Shown here: in pieces, positions 42,634 to 51,610 of the stretch | Layout of the letters: every line of letters begins with the position of its first letter | Position numbering within the stretch: position 1 is the first letter of the stretch | Origin: Streptomyces rapamycinicus NRRL 5491 | GTDB taxonomy: Bacteria > Actinomycetota > Actinomycetes > Streptomycetales > Streptomycetaceae | DNA length: 64,000 nt | Reading direction: 5' to 3' | Assembly (NCBI RefSeq): GCF_024298965.1 | Contig: NZ_CP085193.1 | Coordinates: 3,720,001-3,784,000, forward strand | Notes under the pieces: model-generated | The model's database searches: none | Told to the model about the DNA's origin: nothing | The model's input: the letters and a program-made list of their open reading frames with translations, nothing else | Made by a program: the position numbers and the translations under genes

Positions 42634-43572
42634 TCAGGCTGTGACCGCCCGTTCAACCAACGCGAGCGCGCTCGCCAGGAGTTCCCCTCTGTGGTCGGCT
42701 GCTCCGCTGAGCCAGTGGACCCTGGGGTCGCGGCGGAACCAGGAGTCCTGACGGCGTGCGAACCGCTTGGTGGCACGCACGGTTTCGGCCCTCGCCTCCT
42801 CCTCGGCGCACTCCCCCGCGAGCGCGGCGAGCACTTGCTGATAGCCCAGCGCGCGGGAGGCGGTACGGCCGGAGCGCAGCCCGGCGTCCTCCAGCCGGCG
42901 GACCTCCGCGACCAGCCCGGCGTCCCACATCCGGTCCACTCGCAGGGCGATCCGCTCATCCAGCTCGGGCCGCTCGACGTCGACGCCGATCTGGAGCGTG
43001 TCGTAGACCGCCTCGTGCCCGGGCAGATTGGCGGTGAACGGGCGGCCGGTGATCTCGATGACCTCCAGCGCCCGGACCACCCTGCGGCCGTTGCTGGGCA
43101 GGATCGCGCGCGCCGCCTCGGGGTCGGCGTCGGCGAGCCGGGCGTGCAGGACCCCGGAGCCCCGCTTCTCCAGTTCTGCCTCGAGCCGGGCCCGGACGGC
43201 GGGGTCGGTGCCCGGGAACTCCAGGGCGTCGATGGCCCCGCGGATGTACAGGCCGGAACCGCCGACCAGGACGGGGGTACGGCCCTCGGCGAGCAGGCGG
43301 TCCATCTCGGCGCGGGCCAGCCGCTGGTACTCGGCGACGCTCGCGGTCTGGGTGACGTCCCAGATGTCCAGCAGCCGGTGCGGCACCCCCTGCCGCTCGT
43401 CCTCCGTCAGCTTGGCGGTGCCGATGTCCATGCCCCGGTACAGCTGCATGGAGTCGGCGTTGACGACCTCGCCGTCGAGGTGTCTGGCGAGGGCGACGCC
43501 CAGATCGGACTTTCCGGCCGCTGTGGGGCCGACGACGGCGATGACTCGCGGCGGATGGCCTGCAGTATTCAC
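42634..43572 (-). CDS. miaA: tRNA dimethylallyltransferase
   Basis: A 312-residue enzyme that adds a dimethylallyl group to A37 of tRNAs reading UNN codons. Motifs: VVGPTAAGKSDLGV (Walker A), NADSMQLYRGMDIGTAK, RLLDIWD, VLVGGSGLYIRG, NGRRVVRALEV and RALGYQQ. GTG start (VNTAGHPP); the ribosome site is poor and the frame is open far upstream without protein-like sequence. Its product is the substrate of MiaB, whose gene lies 3.2 kb away on the same strand. Confidence 0.96.
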   Translation of the reverse strand: MNTAGHPPRVIAVVGPTAAGKSDLGVALARHLDGEVVNADSMQLYRGMDIGTAKLTEDERQGVPHRLLDIWDVTQTASVAEYQRLARAEMDRLLAEGRTPVLVGGSGLYIRGAIDALEFPGTDPAVRARLEAELEKRGSGVLHARLADADPEAARAILPSNGRRVVRALEVIEITGRPFTANLPGHEAVYDTLQIGVDVERPELDERIALRVDRMWDAGLVAEVRRLEDAGLRSGRTASRALGYQQVLAALAGECAEEEARAETVRATKRFARRQDSWFRRDPRVHWLSGAADHRGELLASALALVERAVTA

Positions 43573-43786
43573 CGGGCCAGTCTCGCAAATGCCGCGGGGC
43601 TCCTCGAATGAGCGACGTGACGGGGCGCCGCCGGGTTCGTTGCCTGTTGCGAGGTTCCGAGGCCGGACCGGGGAATCGGCCGCCGCGCGCCGCGCAGTCG
43701 CCGCGCACCGCACAAGGGGGCACTCCGGGCGGCACTGGATTTCGCCCACGCGAGTTTCGCCCACACGAGTAAGGTATGGAGTAGAT

Positions 43787-44038
43787 ATGGGCGTGTTTTC
43801 CAGGTTTCGTCGTGTGTCGAAGGAGGCGAGCCGTTCGTCCGAGGAGGCGCCGTCCGTGCGGGATTCCCAGGCCACGGCCGACGCCATGACGGCGGAGACC
43901 GAGTCCGGGACCGCCGATGGGGCTGAGGCCGCGCGGAGCGGGAAGGAGAACCCGACGGGTGAAGGCGCCGGGATCCCCAAACAGCAGTCCGCGGCCGAGG
44001 CGGCCGACAGCGAGACCGGTGAGAACGCCCGCGCATAG
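43787..44038 (+). CDS. Small acidic hypothetical protein upstream of the antitoxin-like gene
   Basis: An 83-residue hydrophilic protein: a basic start (MGVFSRFRRVSKEASRSS) then Ala/Glu/Ser/Thr-rich low complexity to the end, predicted disordered. ATG behind GGAG in TAAGGTATGGAGTAG. It lies 24 nt upstream of the next small gene on the same strand, so the two are probably one operon. No family recognised; it could be a partner of the antitoxin-like protein but nothing in the sequence looks like a toxin. Confidence 0.6.
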   Translation: MGVFSRFRRVSKEASRSSEEAPSVRDSQATADAMTAETESGTADGAEAARSGKENPTGEGAGIPKQQSAAEAADSETGENARA

Positions 44039-44062
44039 GCAACCGACGAGGGTAGGTGGCAC

Positions 44063-44305
44063 ATGGGCCTGATGGACAATCTCAAGGCCAAGGCCGGTCA
44101 GATGAAGGGCAAGGCCGGCAGCTTCGCGCAGCAGCACGAGGCCAGGATCGGGCGGGGCCTGGAGAAGGCGGCCAAGTCGGTCGACACCAGGACCAAGGGC
44201 AAGTACAGCGCCAAGATCGAGACTGGCACGGGCAAGGCGAAGGACGCTCTCAACCGCCTCTCGCAGATGGACGAGCGCAAGCCCAAGCACAAGGGCGACG
44301 CATAA
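44063..44305 (+). CDS. Antitoxin-like small protein (MT0933/Rv0909 family)
   Basis: An 80-residue, Lys/Gly/Ala-rich basic protein: MGLMDNLKAKAGQMKGKAG..., with EARIGRGLEKAAKSVDTRTKGKY and DALNRLSQMDE in the middle, matching the MT0933-type antitoxin family of actinobacteria (in M. tuberculosis Rv0909 is paired with toxin Rv0910). No SRPBCC-fold toxin like Rv0910 is adjacent here. ATG behind GGTAGGTGG. It is followed by a strong terminator. In Streptomyces such proteins are widespread and abundant, so a role other than toxin neutralisation is possible. Confidence 0.75.
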   Translation: MGLMDNLKAKAGQMKGKAGSFAQQHEARIGRGLEKAAKSVDTRTKGKYSAKIETGTGKAKDALNRLSQMDERKPKHKGDA

Positions 44306-44380
44306 GACCGGCCGAGCAAACAAGGCGCAGAAGACGGGGGCGGGCGATGCCGGGCCCGGACCGGCCAACCCCGCCGGTAC

Positions 44381-44410
44381 GCGGCCGTGGAGCGCAGGCT
44401 CCACGGCCGC
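44381..44410. terminator. 13-bp hairpin terminator between convergent genes
   Basis: Arms 44381-44393 and 44398-44410 are perfectly complementary around GCAG. It separates the antitoxin-like gene from the LigB-like gene on the opposite strand. Confidence 0.88.
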
Positions 44411-44417
44411 GAGCGGA

Positions 44418-45194
44418 CTAGGACGACCAACTCGCCACGAAATACCCCACGCCGTACGGCGCTTCGTCATACCGCAACTCCCCCTTCAGGCGCGCCCCCT
44501 CGCCCGCCCCCGCGAGCACCTGCAGCGGCGCGCGACCTGCCGCCTTGAGCTCGTACGCCAACTCCTCGTCGAGCGCGGCCAGCGCCCCGGTGTCGGCGGC
44601 CGCCAGCGCCCGCGCCACCTCGGCGTCGAACGCTGCCGCCCGCTCGTCGAGATAGCCCGGCGCCTTCAGCGTGCGGCATGCGGTGCCGTCGCCCGTCACC
44701 AGCAGCGCGACCCGCTCCGCCCGTCCGGCGAGCTCCCTTCCAACTTCAATACACCGCTCGGCCGCGAGAGGTTCCCCCACACCCAGCCCCTCGACGGGCA
44801 CCGCCGGATCCCACCCCGCGTGCTCCAGCAGCCAGGCGCCGACCGCCAGCGACGTCGGCAGCGAGCGCGAGGACCCGCCGTCCGCGGCGTCGCCGCCGGA
44901 CTCCCCGTCCGCCGTCGCGGGTGCGGTTCGCCGCTCCCCCGTCGGCGCGGCGAGCCGCACATCCACCTCCACGCCGAAGCCGCGGAACGTCCCGGCCGCA
45001 CCCTGCGCATGCGGCCCGCGCCCGGCGCGATCGGCGGGCCCCACCACGATCAGGCGCTCCGGACGCGCAGCCGCGAGGGCGCGGATGACCTCGAAGCACT
45101 CCGCGCGCAGCCCGTCCAGCTCGCGGGCGGCTCCGGCGGCGACCTCGGGCACCAGCAGCGGCGGACACGGGCAGACGGCGGCGGCGATCAGCAT
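44418..45194 (-). CDS. LigB-like (class III extradiol dioxygenase fold) protein
   Basis: A 258-residue protein of the extradiol dioxygenase class III subunit B-like family. N-terminal MLIAAAVCPCPPLLVPE corresponds to the HPPxLxPE entry motif of LigB/MEMO folds, but the iron-ligand histidine position holds a cysteine. LLVTGDGTACRTLKAPGYLDERAAAFD and RAPLQVLAGAG and YGVGYFVASWSS at the C-terminus are typical of the actinobacterial subgroup that is found beside miaAB. Ring cleavage is therefore doubtful; function unknown. Located just after miaB, 22 nt downstream on the same strand, probably cotranscribed. Confidence 0.75.
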   Translation of the reverse strand: MLIAAAVCPCPPLLVPEVAAGAARELDGLRAECFEVIRALAAARPERLIVVGPADRAGRGPHAQGAAGTFRGFGVEVDVRLAAPTGERRTAPATADGESGGDAADGGSSRSLPTSLAVGAWLLEHAGWDPAVPVEGLGVGEPLAAERCIEVGRELAGRAERVALLVTGDGTACRTLKAPGYLDERAAAFDAEVARALAAADTGALAALDEELAYELKAAGRAPLQVLAGAGEGARLKGELRYDEAPYGVGYFVASWSS

Positions 45195-45216
45195 GATCGT
45201 CAGCCTAGCCGTGCGC

Positions 45217-46770
45217 TCAGTCGCAGCCGCAGCCCGCGGTGGGCGCGGCCGGCTGCGGCGGCGGCGCCCCCACCGTCGGCAGGCCCAGCATCACACCCGC
45301 GGGCTTCTTCTCCTCGGGCGCGTTCCGCCGCTCCCAGGCGTCCCCTGCGCGGGTACGCCGCACGCCCCGGGCCGGGCCCTCGGCCAGCAAATGGTGGGGG
45401 GCCGCGTAGGTGATGTCGACGGTGACGACGTCGCCGGGGCGCACCGGCTCCTCGGGCCGCGCGAAGTGCACCAGGCGGTTGTCGGGGGCACGGCCGGACA
45501 GCCGCCGGGTGGCGTCGTCCTTACGGCCCTCGCCCTCGGCGACCAGCACCTCCAGCGTGCGCCCGACCTGCTTCTTGTTCTCCTCCCAGGAGATCTCCTC
45601 CTGGAGGGCGACCAACCGCTCGTAGCGCTCCTGGACGACCGCCTTGGGCACCTGGCCGTCCATCTCGGCGGCGGGCGTCCCGGGCCGCTTGGAGTACTGG
45701 AAGGTGAACGCCTGGGCGAAGCGGGCCTCGCGCACCACGTGCAGCGTCTGCTCGAAGTCCTCCTCCGTCTCACCGGGGAAGCCGACGATGATGTCGGTCG
45801 AGATGGCGGCGTCCGGCATCGCGGCACGCACCTTCTCGATGATGCCCAGGTAGCGCTCCTGCCGGTACGACCGGCGCATCGCCTTGAGCACGGTGTCCGA
45901 GCCGGACTGCAGCGGCATGTGCAGCTGCGGCATCACGTTCTCCGTCTCCGCCATGGCGGCGATGACGTCGTCGGTGAAGTCGCGCGGATGCGGCGAGGTG
46001 AACCGGACCCGCTCCAGGCCCTCGACCTTTCCGCAGGCGCGCAGCAGCTTGCTGAACGCCTCGCGGTCGCCGATGTCGGAGCCGTACGCGTTCACGTTCT
46101 GGCCGAGCAGGGTGACCTCGGTGACGCCCTCGGCGACCAGGGTCTCCACCTCGGCCAGGATGTCGCCCGGGCGGCGGTCCTTCTCCTTGCCGCGCAGCGC
46201 CGGGACGATACAGAAGGTGCAGGTGTTGTTGCAGCCCACGGAGATGGAGACCCACGCGGCGTACGCGGACTCGCGCCGCGTCGGCAGGGTGGAGGGGAAG
46301 GCCTCCAGCGACTCGGCGATCTCGACCTGGGCCTCCTCCTGGACGCGGGCGCGCTCCAGCAGCACCGGCAGGCTGCCGATGTTGTGGGTGCCGAAGACCA
46401 CGTCGACCCAGGGGGCCTTGTTGACGATGGTGTCGCGGTCCTTCTGGGCCAGACAGCCGCCGACGGCGATCTGCATGCCCGGCCGCCGCGCCTTGATCGG
46501 CGCCAGTCGGCCGAGGTTGCCGTACAGCCGGTTGTCGGCGTTCTCCCGCACCGCGCAGGTGTTGAAGACGACGATGTCGGCCTCGCCCTCGCCGGTGCCC
46601 TCGGGCGCGCGGACATAGCCCGCCTCTTCCAGGAGGCCCGAGAGCCGCTCGGAGTCATGGACATTCATCTGGCACCCGTAGGTGCGGATCTCGTAGCTCT
46701 TGGGTGCTTGAACGTCCACTGCCGGGCTCCGGTCGCTGCTGATGGTCACCCAACAAGGGTAGGCGCTCAC
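45217..46770 (-). CDS. miaB: tRNA-2-methylthio-N6-dimethylallyladenosine synthase
   Basis: A 517-residue radical SAM methylthiotransferase acting on A37 after MiaA. The N-terminal UPF0004 domain has [22 protein letters not shown] and GGCLAQ, holding the auxiliary [4Fe-4S] cysteines; the radical SAM motif is CNNTCTFC; a TRAM domain ends near residue 480, followed by a tail finishing in GCGCD. GTG at 46770 is preferred because GAGGGGC lies 5 nt upstream; another GTG seven codons later would match some annotated relatives. Divergent from an IclR regulator. Confidence 0.96.
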   Translation of the reverse strand: MSAYPCWVTISSDRSPAVDVQAPKSYEIRTYGCQMNVHDSERLSGLLEEAGYVRAPEGTGEGEADIVVFNTCAVRENADNRLYGNLGRLAPIKARRPGMQIAVGGCLAQKDRDTIVNKAPWVDVVFGTHNIGSLPVLLERARVQEEAQVEIAESLEAFPSTLPTRRESAYAAWVSISVGCNNTCTFCIVPALRGKEKDRRPGDILAEVETLVAEGVTEVTLLGQNVNAYGSDIGDREAFSKLLRACGKVEGLERVRFTSPHPRDFTDDVIAAMAETENVMPQLHMPLQSGSDTVLKAMRRSYRQERYLGIIEKVRAAMPDAAISTDIIVGFPGETEEDFEQTLHVVREARFAQAFTFQYSKRPGTPAAEMDGQVPKAVVQERYERLVALQEEISWEENKKQVGRTLEVLVAEGEGRKDDATRRLSGRAPDNRLVHFARPEEPVRPGDVVTVDITYAAPHHLLAEGPARGVRRTRAGDAWERRNAPEEKKPAGVMLGLPTVGAPPPQPAAPTAGCGCD

Positions 46771-46851
46771 AGAAGCCCCTCTGCCGGGCGGTGGACCGGG
46801 CCACCGGCCCGTCCCCCGGGTATGGGCCGACGGCCGGGCACCGGCACACTG

Positions 46852-46870
46852 TGTTCCATGACACGGAACA
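46852..46870. promoter_or_regulatory. Inverted repeat TGTTCC-N7-GGAACA over the IclR start codon
   Basis: Perfect 6-bp arms at 46852-46857 and 46865-46870 bracket the ATG of the IclR-type gene. The position suits autorepression. It resembles the short palindromes bound by IclR regulators. Confidence 0.55.
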
Positions 46871-47607
46871 GCGCACAGGGGAACATGCTCGACAAAGCAA
46901 TGGCCGTCCTCGACTGTTTCCGTCCCGATGGCGGCACGTTCCGTCTCACAGAACTGTCCGCGCGTACCGGGCTGGCCAAGACCACCGTGTTCCGGCTCTG
47001 CGCCGATCTGGTCCGGCTCGGCCTGCTCGAACGCGACGCCGAGAGCTACCGGCTCGGGGGCGCCCTCTTCGAACTGGGCTCACTTGTCCCGCGCCGACGC
47101 GATCTGCGGGAGGCGGCGCTGCCGTTCCTGCAAGACCTCTTCGAGGCCACGCACGAGACCGTGCACCTCGGGGTGCGCGAGGGCCACGAGGTGGTCTACG
47201 TCGAGCGCATACACGGCCACGGCGCCCTTCGGCTGCCGTCCCGCATCGGCGGCCGACTGCCACTGACCTGCACCGGCGTCGGTAAGGCGCTTCTGGCGTT
47301 CTCGGGCTCCGAGCTGGTCGAGGAGATCCTGGCCGCGCCTCTGCCGGCCCTCACCCCCCACTCGATCACCGACCCGGGCCGGCTGCGCACGGCCGTCGAG
47401 CAGGCCCAGGTCGCGGGTCTGGCCTACGAGGAGGAAGAGGCGGCTCCGGGGGTCAGCTGCATCGCGGCTCCCGTCTTCGACGGGCCGACCTCGGTGGCGG
47501 CGCTGTCGGTGGCCGTACCCCGCGGCCGCTTCCGGCCGGCGCAGCTGGCACCGGCGGTCCGGACCGCGGCCCTGGGCCTGTCGAGGGCCCTGCGCTCCGG
47601 CAGGTGA
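46858..47607 (+). CDS. IclR-family transcriptional regulator
   Basis: A 249-residue regulator. The N-terminal winged helix (about 10-75) has [38 protein letters not shown] and [11 protein letters not shown]. The C-terminal effector domain shows [34 protein letters not shown] and the conserved [18 protein letters not shown] signature. ATG start lies inside an inverted repeat. Target unknown: the gene is divergent from miaB and upstream of the TAXI gene on the same strand (115 nt), which makes itself and the TAXI gene the first candidates to test. Confidence 0.93.
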   Translation: MTRNSAQGNMLDKAMAVLDCFRPDGGTFRLTELSARTGLAKTTVFRLCADLVRLGLLERDAESYRLGGALFELGSLVPRRRDLREAALPFLQDLFEATHETVHLGVREGHEVVYVERIHGHGALRLPSRIGGRLPLTCTGVGKALLAFSGSELVEEILAAPLPALTPHSITDPGRLRTAVEQAQVAGLAYEEEEAAPGVSCIAAPVFDGPTSVAALSVAVPRGRFRPAQLAPAVRTAALGLSRALRSGR

Positions 47608-47722
47608 GCGGGCGCCGCCCGCACGACGGGATCCGCGGGCGGCTCGCCCCTCCGCTCCTGCAGCGGCTCCTGTAGCGGCTCGCCCCTCCCCTCCCGCCGG
47701 CGGGCCTGGCAGGATCCTCGCC

Positions 47723-48712
47723 ATGGCCCTCACCCTTCCGCGCCTGGACCGGCGCCGTGCCCTGCAGTCCGCCGCCGCGGGCCTCGTCGCCCTCGGGCTG
47801 CTGCTGTGGTGGCTGCTGGCGTCGGGCGGTGGCCCCTCGCCCAGCGGCCGGGTGACGTTCGCGACGGGGGTCTCCACCGGGGTCTACGACACCTACGGCC
47901 GGATGCTCGAGCAGGACCTCGCCCGGGACCTCCCCGATGTCGATGTGCGGCTGGAGCAGTCCAGGGGGTCCCCGGACAACGTCGAGCGGCTGGCCCGGGG
48001 CAGGGCCACCTTCGCCATCGCCGCCACCGACGCCGTCGCCGCCTACCGGGGCGAGGGAGCGGGGCGGCTGCGGGCCTGTGCCCGGCTGTACGACGACTAC
48101 ATGCAGTTGGTCGTGCCGAGGGGCTCGTCCGTACGGTCGGCCCGCGATCTGAAGCATCTGCGCGTGGGCGTGGGCGGCGACGGCTCGGGGGTGCAGCTGA
48201 TCACCCGGGCGCTGATCAAGGCCGCCGGGCTCGACTTCCACCGGGACATCCGGGCGGAGCGGGTCGGCATCGACACCATGCCGAGGCTGCTGCGGCAGGG
48301 CAAGCTCGACGCCTTCTTCTGGTCGGGCGGGCTGCCGACCACCGCGGTGCGCACCCTGGCCCACGCCTACCCGATCCGGCTCGTCCAGCTCGGCGACCTC
48401 ACCGGCCCGCTGCACCGGCAGGGCGGGGTGACGCGCTACTACCGGGCGGCCACCGTGCCCGCCGACGCGTACGAGGAGATACGCAGGCCGGAGCCGGTCA
48501 AGACGATCGCCGTACCGAATCTCCTGGTCACCACGGACCGGGTGGCCCCCGGTCTGGCCGAGGGCGTCACCCGTACGGTGATAGAGAACCGGGACCGCAT
48601 CGGGGCGAAGGTGCACGCCGCCCAGAAGGTGGACCTGCGAACCGCCGTCTTCACCGATCCCCTCGCCCTTCACAAGGGCGCGGCGCGCTATTACCGCTCG
48701 GTCAAGCCGTAG
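47723..48712 (+). CDS. TAXI-family solute-binding protein, membrane-tethered, no TRAP permease nearby
   Basis: A 329-residue binding protein of the TRAP-associated extracytoplasmic immunogenic (TAXI) type. An N-terminal basic stretch (LDRRRAL) precedes one hydrophobic segment (about 14-34) without a lipobox cysteine, so it is either a signal anchor or a cleaved signal. Family sequence follows: TFATGVSTGVYDTYGRMLEQDL, RGRATFAIAATDAV, RVGVGGDGSGVQLI, KLDAFFWSGGLPT. No TRAP DctM/DctQ genes are nearby. Some TAXI proteins bind glutamate or glutamine, and the gene lies beside gluK-gluR and gluABCD, so it may feed a sensor rather than a transporter (inference). Confidence 0.85.
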   Translation: MALTLPRLDRRRALQSAAAGLVALGLLLWWLLASGGGPSPSGRVTFATGVSTGVYDTYGRMLEQDLARDLPDVDVRLEQSRGSPDNVERLARGRATFAIAATDAVAAYRGEGAGRLRACARLYDDYMQLVVPRGSSVRSARDLKHLRVGVGGDGSGVQLITRALIKAAGLDFHRDIRAERVGIDTMPRLLRQGKLDAFFWSGGLPTTAVRTLAHAYPIRLVQLGDLTGPLHRQGGVTRYYRAATVPADAYEEIRRPEPVKTIAVPNLLVTTDRVAPGLAEGVTRTVIENRDRIGAKVHAAQKVDLRTAVFTDPLALHKGAARYYRSVKP

Positions 48713-48774
48713 CCCGGCACCGCCGCCGCCTCAAAACGGCCGACGACCGGGACCCGGTCCGGCAGGATCTTCAC

Positions 48775-49377
48775 ATGACAGTGAAGAACGGCAGGCGGTG
48801 GAACCACAACATCCACTACCACCCCCGCATCCTCCAGGCGGTCCCCGATGGCGCCCAGCACGCCCTCGACGTCGGCTGCGGCGAGGGCATGCTCGCCCGC
48901 GCGCTCCGGCGGACCGTGCCGCACGTCACCGGGATCGACCTCGACGCGGCCGGCATCGATCAGGGACGTGCGTACGGGGACGACGTCGACTACGTCCTCG
49001 GCGACTTCCTGAGCCATCCCTTCGAGCCCGCCTCGTTCGACGTCATCGCGTCCGTGGCCACCCTGCACCACATGGACGCCGCCACCGGACTGGCCCGTAT
49101 GCGCGACCTACTGCGGCCCGGCGGGGCCCTGGCCGTCGTCGGTCTCGCCCGGAACTCCATGCCCAGGGATCTGCCGCACGTCCTCGCCGCCGTGGCCGTC
49201 GGTAAGGTCCACAGCGCCAGGAAGGGGTACTGGCAGCACCCGTCCCCCGTCGTATGGCCGCCGCAGGTGACCTATCCGGAGATGCGGGCCCTGGCCGCCG
49301 AGCTCCTGCCCGGCTCGCGGTACCGCCGTCACGTCCTGTGGCGCTACAGCATCGTCTGGCGCAAGCCGCGGGACTGA
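48775..49377 (+). CDS. Class I SAM-dependent methyltransferase
   Basis: A 200-residue enzyme. The SAM-binding loop is ALDVGCGEGMLARAL, the acidic residue after strand 2 is in TGIDLDAAGIDQ, and DYVLGDFLSHPF, FDVIASVATLHHM and LLRPGGALAVVGL complete the Rossmann-like methyltransferase fold. Substrate unknown. ATG behind CAGGA. It lies between the TAXI gene (62 nt upstream) and gluK (convergent). Confidence 0.88.
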   Translation: MTVKNGRRWNHNIHYHPRILQAVPDGAQHALDVGCGEGMLARALRRTVPHVTGIDLDAAGIDQGRAYGDDVDYVLGDFLSHPFEPASFDVIASVATLHHMDAATGLARMRDLLRPGGALAVVGLARNSMPRDLPHVLAAVAVGKVHSARKGYWQHPSPVVWPPQVTYPEMRALAAELLPGSRYRRHVLWRYSIVWRKPRD

Positions 49378-49390
49378 GCGGCCAGCGGGC

Positions 49391-49469
49391 CTTACGGCTC
49401 GCGTCACGTCCTTACGGTCCGCGTCACGGTCCTCACAGCCCGCCTCACGTCCTTACGGTCGTCACGGTC
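49391..49469. repeat. Four degenerate ~20-bp tandem repeats, running into the gluK 3' end
   Basis: Units of the form CTTACGGTCCGCGTCACGTC begin at 49391, 49411, 49432 and 49452 (the last shortened). The first two and half of the third are intergenic; the rest encodes the final residues of GluK. The string replaces a recognisable terminator between the convergent methyltransferase and gluK genes. Confidence 0.75.
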
Positions 49470-50881
49470 TCACCGGGCCCCGACCGCGGCACCGTGATGG
49501 TCACGCACAGACCACAGGGCTCGTTGGGCGCGTAATCGATCGTGCCCCCGCCAGCCGAGAGCAGCGCGCGGGTGATGGACAGGCCCAGACCCGAGCCCGA
49601 GACGTTCTGGTGGCGGCCGCTGCGCCAGAAGCGGTCGCCGATGCGGGCGAGTTCGTCCTCCGTGAGGCCCGGGCCGCCGTCGGCGACGACGATCGCCACG
49701 GTGTCGCCCTCCGTCCGCGCCGAGACCTCCACATGCGCCCCCTCGGGCGTGAACTTCAGGGCGTTGTCGACGACGGCGTCCAGCGCGCTGGACAGGGCCA
49801 CCGGGTCGGCCCAGCCCGTGATGGCCGCGGGGCCGGTGTAGGCGAGCCCGACCTCCTCCCGCTCGGCCACCGGAAGCCAGGCGTCCACCCGGTCGGTGGC
49901 CAGCTCCGCGATATCGGTGAGCCGCAGATCCGCGGCGGAGTGCTCGGCCAGGGCGAGGTCGAGCAGATCGTCCAGGACGCTGGCCAGGCGCTTGCCCTCC
50001 GCACGCACCGAGGCGATCTCCTCATGGCCGTCCGGCAGCTCCAGCGCCAGCAGCTCGATGCGCAGCAACAGCGCGGAGAGCGGATTGCGCAGCTGGTGGG
50101 AGGCGTCGGCGACGAACGCCCGCTGCTGCTCCAGGACTTGCTCGACGTTGTCGGCCATCTCGTTGAACGAGCGGGCCAGCCGCCGCAGCTCCGGGGGCCC
50201 GGAGGCGGCCGCGACGCGTGACTGCATCCGCCCGGTCGCGATGTCGTGGGTCGCGGTGTCCAGGACGCGTACGGGCCGCAGCACCCATCCGGTGAGCCGG
50301 AAGGCGGCGCCGACGGCCAGCAGCATCGCGGCGCATTCGCCCCCGCCGATCACCAGCCAGCCGTGCAGGATCCGCGACCGCATCTGGCCGGTGGGCGAGT
50401 CGGTGACGACCACGGCCACCACGTCCCCGTCGCGGACCACAGGGGACGCCACGGTGAGCCTGCCCCGCTGCCAGGGCCACACCTGGGGCGGATCGTGGCT
50501 CCGGCGCCCGGCGAGCGCCTCGTCGAACGCCTGGGCGCTCTCGCCCGTGTCCGGCAGCTGCCAGCCGCCGGGCGCCTCGGCCATGGGCGGTGCGTCCCGG
50601 TCCCGGTAGAAGACCCCGGCCCGGATGCCGTACAGGTCGTGGTAGCGCCTGAGCTCGGCGCGCAGGGTGTTCAGCCGCTCGTTCCCCTCGGCGCCCACCG
50701 CTCCCGTGGGCCCGGCGGTGACGAACTGGGCGAGCGCGGCGAACCGCGCGGTGTCGTCGATCCGGTCGACGACCACGCGCTGCTGCTCCCTGGCGGCCAG
50801 GCTCCCGGCGAGCGGGAAGCCGAGCGCGAGAAGCACGCCCGCCATGAGGACGATGAGGAGGGGGAGGAGCCGAGTGCGCAC
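49445..50881 (-). CDS. gluK: Sensor histidine kinase, GluK-like
   Basis: A 478-residue kinase. Two transmembrane segments (about 5-28 and 172-195) enclose a roughly 145-residue extracytoplasmic sensor domain. HAMP follows (LRPVRVLDTATHDIATGRM), then HisKA with the phospho-His in ADASHQLRNPL and HATPase_c with DNALKFTP, DGGPGL and SGSGLGLSI. GTG start overlaps the regulator gene's end by about 18 nt, so the two are translationally coupled. In S. coelicolor the pair upstream of gluABCD is known as GluR-GluK and responds to glutamate; the same position here supports the name. Confidence 0.88.
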   Translation of the reverse strand: MRTRLLPLLIVLMAGVLLALGFPLAGSLAAREQQRVVVDRIDDTARFAALAQFVTAGPTGAVGAEGNERLNTLRAELRRYHDLYGIRAGVFYRDRDAPPMAEAPGGWQLPDTGESAQAFDEALAGRRSHDPPQVWPWQRGRLTVASPVVRDGDVVAVVVTDSPTGQMRSRILHGWLVIGGGECAAMLLAVGAAFRLTGWVLRPVRVLDTATHDIATGRMQSRVAAASGPPELRRLARSFNEMADNVEQVLEQQRAFVADASHQLRNPLSALLLRIELLALELPDGHEEIASVRAEGKRLASVLDDLLDLALAEHSAADLRLTDIAELATDRVDAWLPVAEREEVGLAYTGPAAITGWADPVALSSALDAVVDNALKFTPEGAHVEVSARTEGDTVAIVVADGGPGLTEDELARIGDRFWRSGRHQNVSGSGLGLSITRALLSAGGGTIDYAPNEPCGLCVTITVPRSGPGETVTTVRT

Positions 50882-50899
50882 CGAGGGAGCCCCGGCCGC

Positions 50900-51610
50900 T
50901 CAGCCGGCCGGGGCGACGAGGCGATAGCCCACGCCGCGCACCGTCTCGATCAGGGCGGGCATCCGCAGCTTGGAGCGCAGGGAGGCGATGTGGACCTCCA
51001 GGGTGCGCCCCGTCCCTTCCCAACTGGTGCGCCAGACCTCGCTGATGATCTGCTCCCGGCGGAAGACCACACCGGGGCGCTGGGCGAGCAGGGCGAGCAG
51101 ATCGAACTCCTTACGGGTGAGCGAAATGGTCGTCCCGTTGACGGAGACCTGGCGGGTGGGCAGCTCGATGGTCACCGGGCCGAGCCGCAGCGGCGGATGG
51201 AAGCCGTCCGGGCTCTCCTCGGTGCCATGGCCCGGGTCGTGGGCGGCGGTGCGGCGGCTGACGGCGTGGATCCGGGCGAGCAGCTCCATGGTGTCGTACG
51301 GCTTGACCACGTAGTCGTCGGCGCCGAGGTTGAGTCCGTGTATGCGGGAGCGCACATCGGCGCGCGCCGTCACCATGATCACGGGAGTGGCGGTGCGCTT
51401 GCGGATCTTGCCGCACACCTCGAAACCGTCCTGGTCGGGCAGGCCGAGGTCGAGGAGGACGACGCCGAAGGGGGCGCCGGAGTCCGGCAGCAGCGCCTGC
51501 AGCGCCTCCTCGCCGCTGCGGGCGTGGGCGACCTCGAAACCGTGCTTGGAGAGCATGGCGGACAGAGCCGCGGCGACATGGTTGTCGTCCTCGACGAGCA
51601 GCAGTCTCAC
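50900..51610 (-). CDS. gluR: OmpR-family response regulator, GluR-like
   Basis: A 236-residue regulator. The receiver domain has the acidic pair in VEDDNHV, the phospho-Asp in VVLLDLGLPD, Thr in VTARAD and Lys in VVKPYD. The C-terminal winged helix (from about 140) includes LTRKEFDLLALLAQRPG and TLEVHIASLRSKL. GTG at 51610 gives the classical start VRLLLVEDD behind GGAGGGG; another GTG five codons earlier is possible. First gene of the gluR-gluK unit, divergent from gluABCD, which it is expected to activate in response to glutamate. Confidence 0.9.
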   Translation of the reverse strand: MRLLLVEDDNHVAAALSAMLSKHGFEVAHARSGEEALQALLPDSGAPFGVVLLDLGLPDQDGFEVCGKIRKRTATPVIMVTARADVRSRIHGLNLGADDYVVKPYDTMELLARIHAVSRRTAAHDPGHGTEESPDGFHPPLRLGPVTIELPTRQVSVNGTTISLTRKEFDLLALLAQRPGVVFRREQIISEVWRTSWEGTGRTLEVHIASLRSKLRMPALIETVRGVGYRLVAPAG

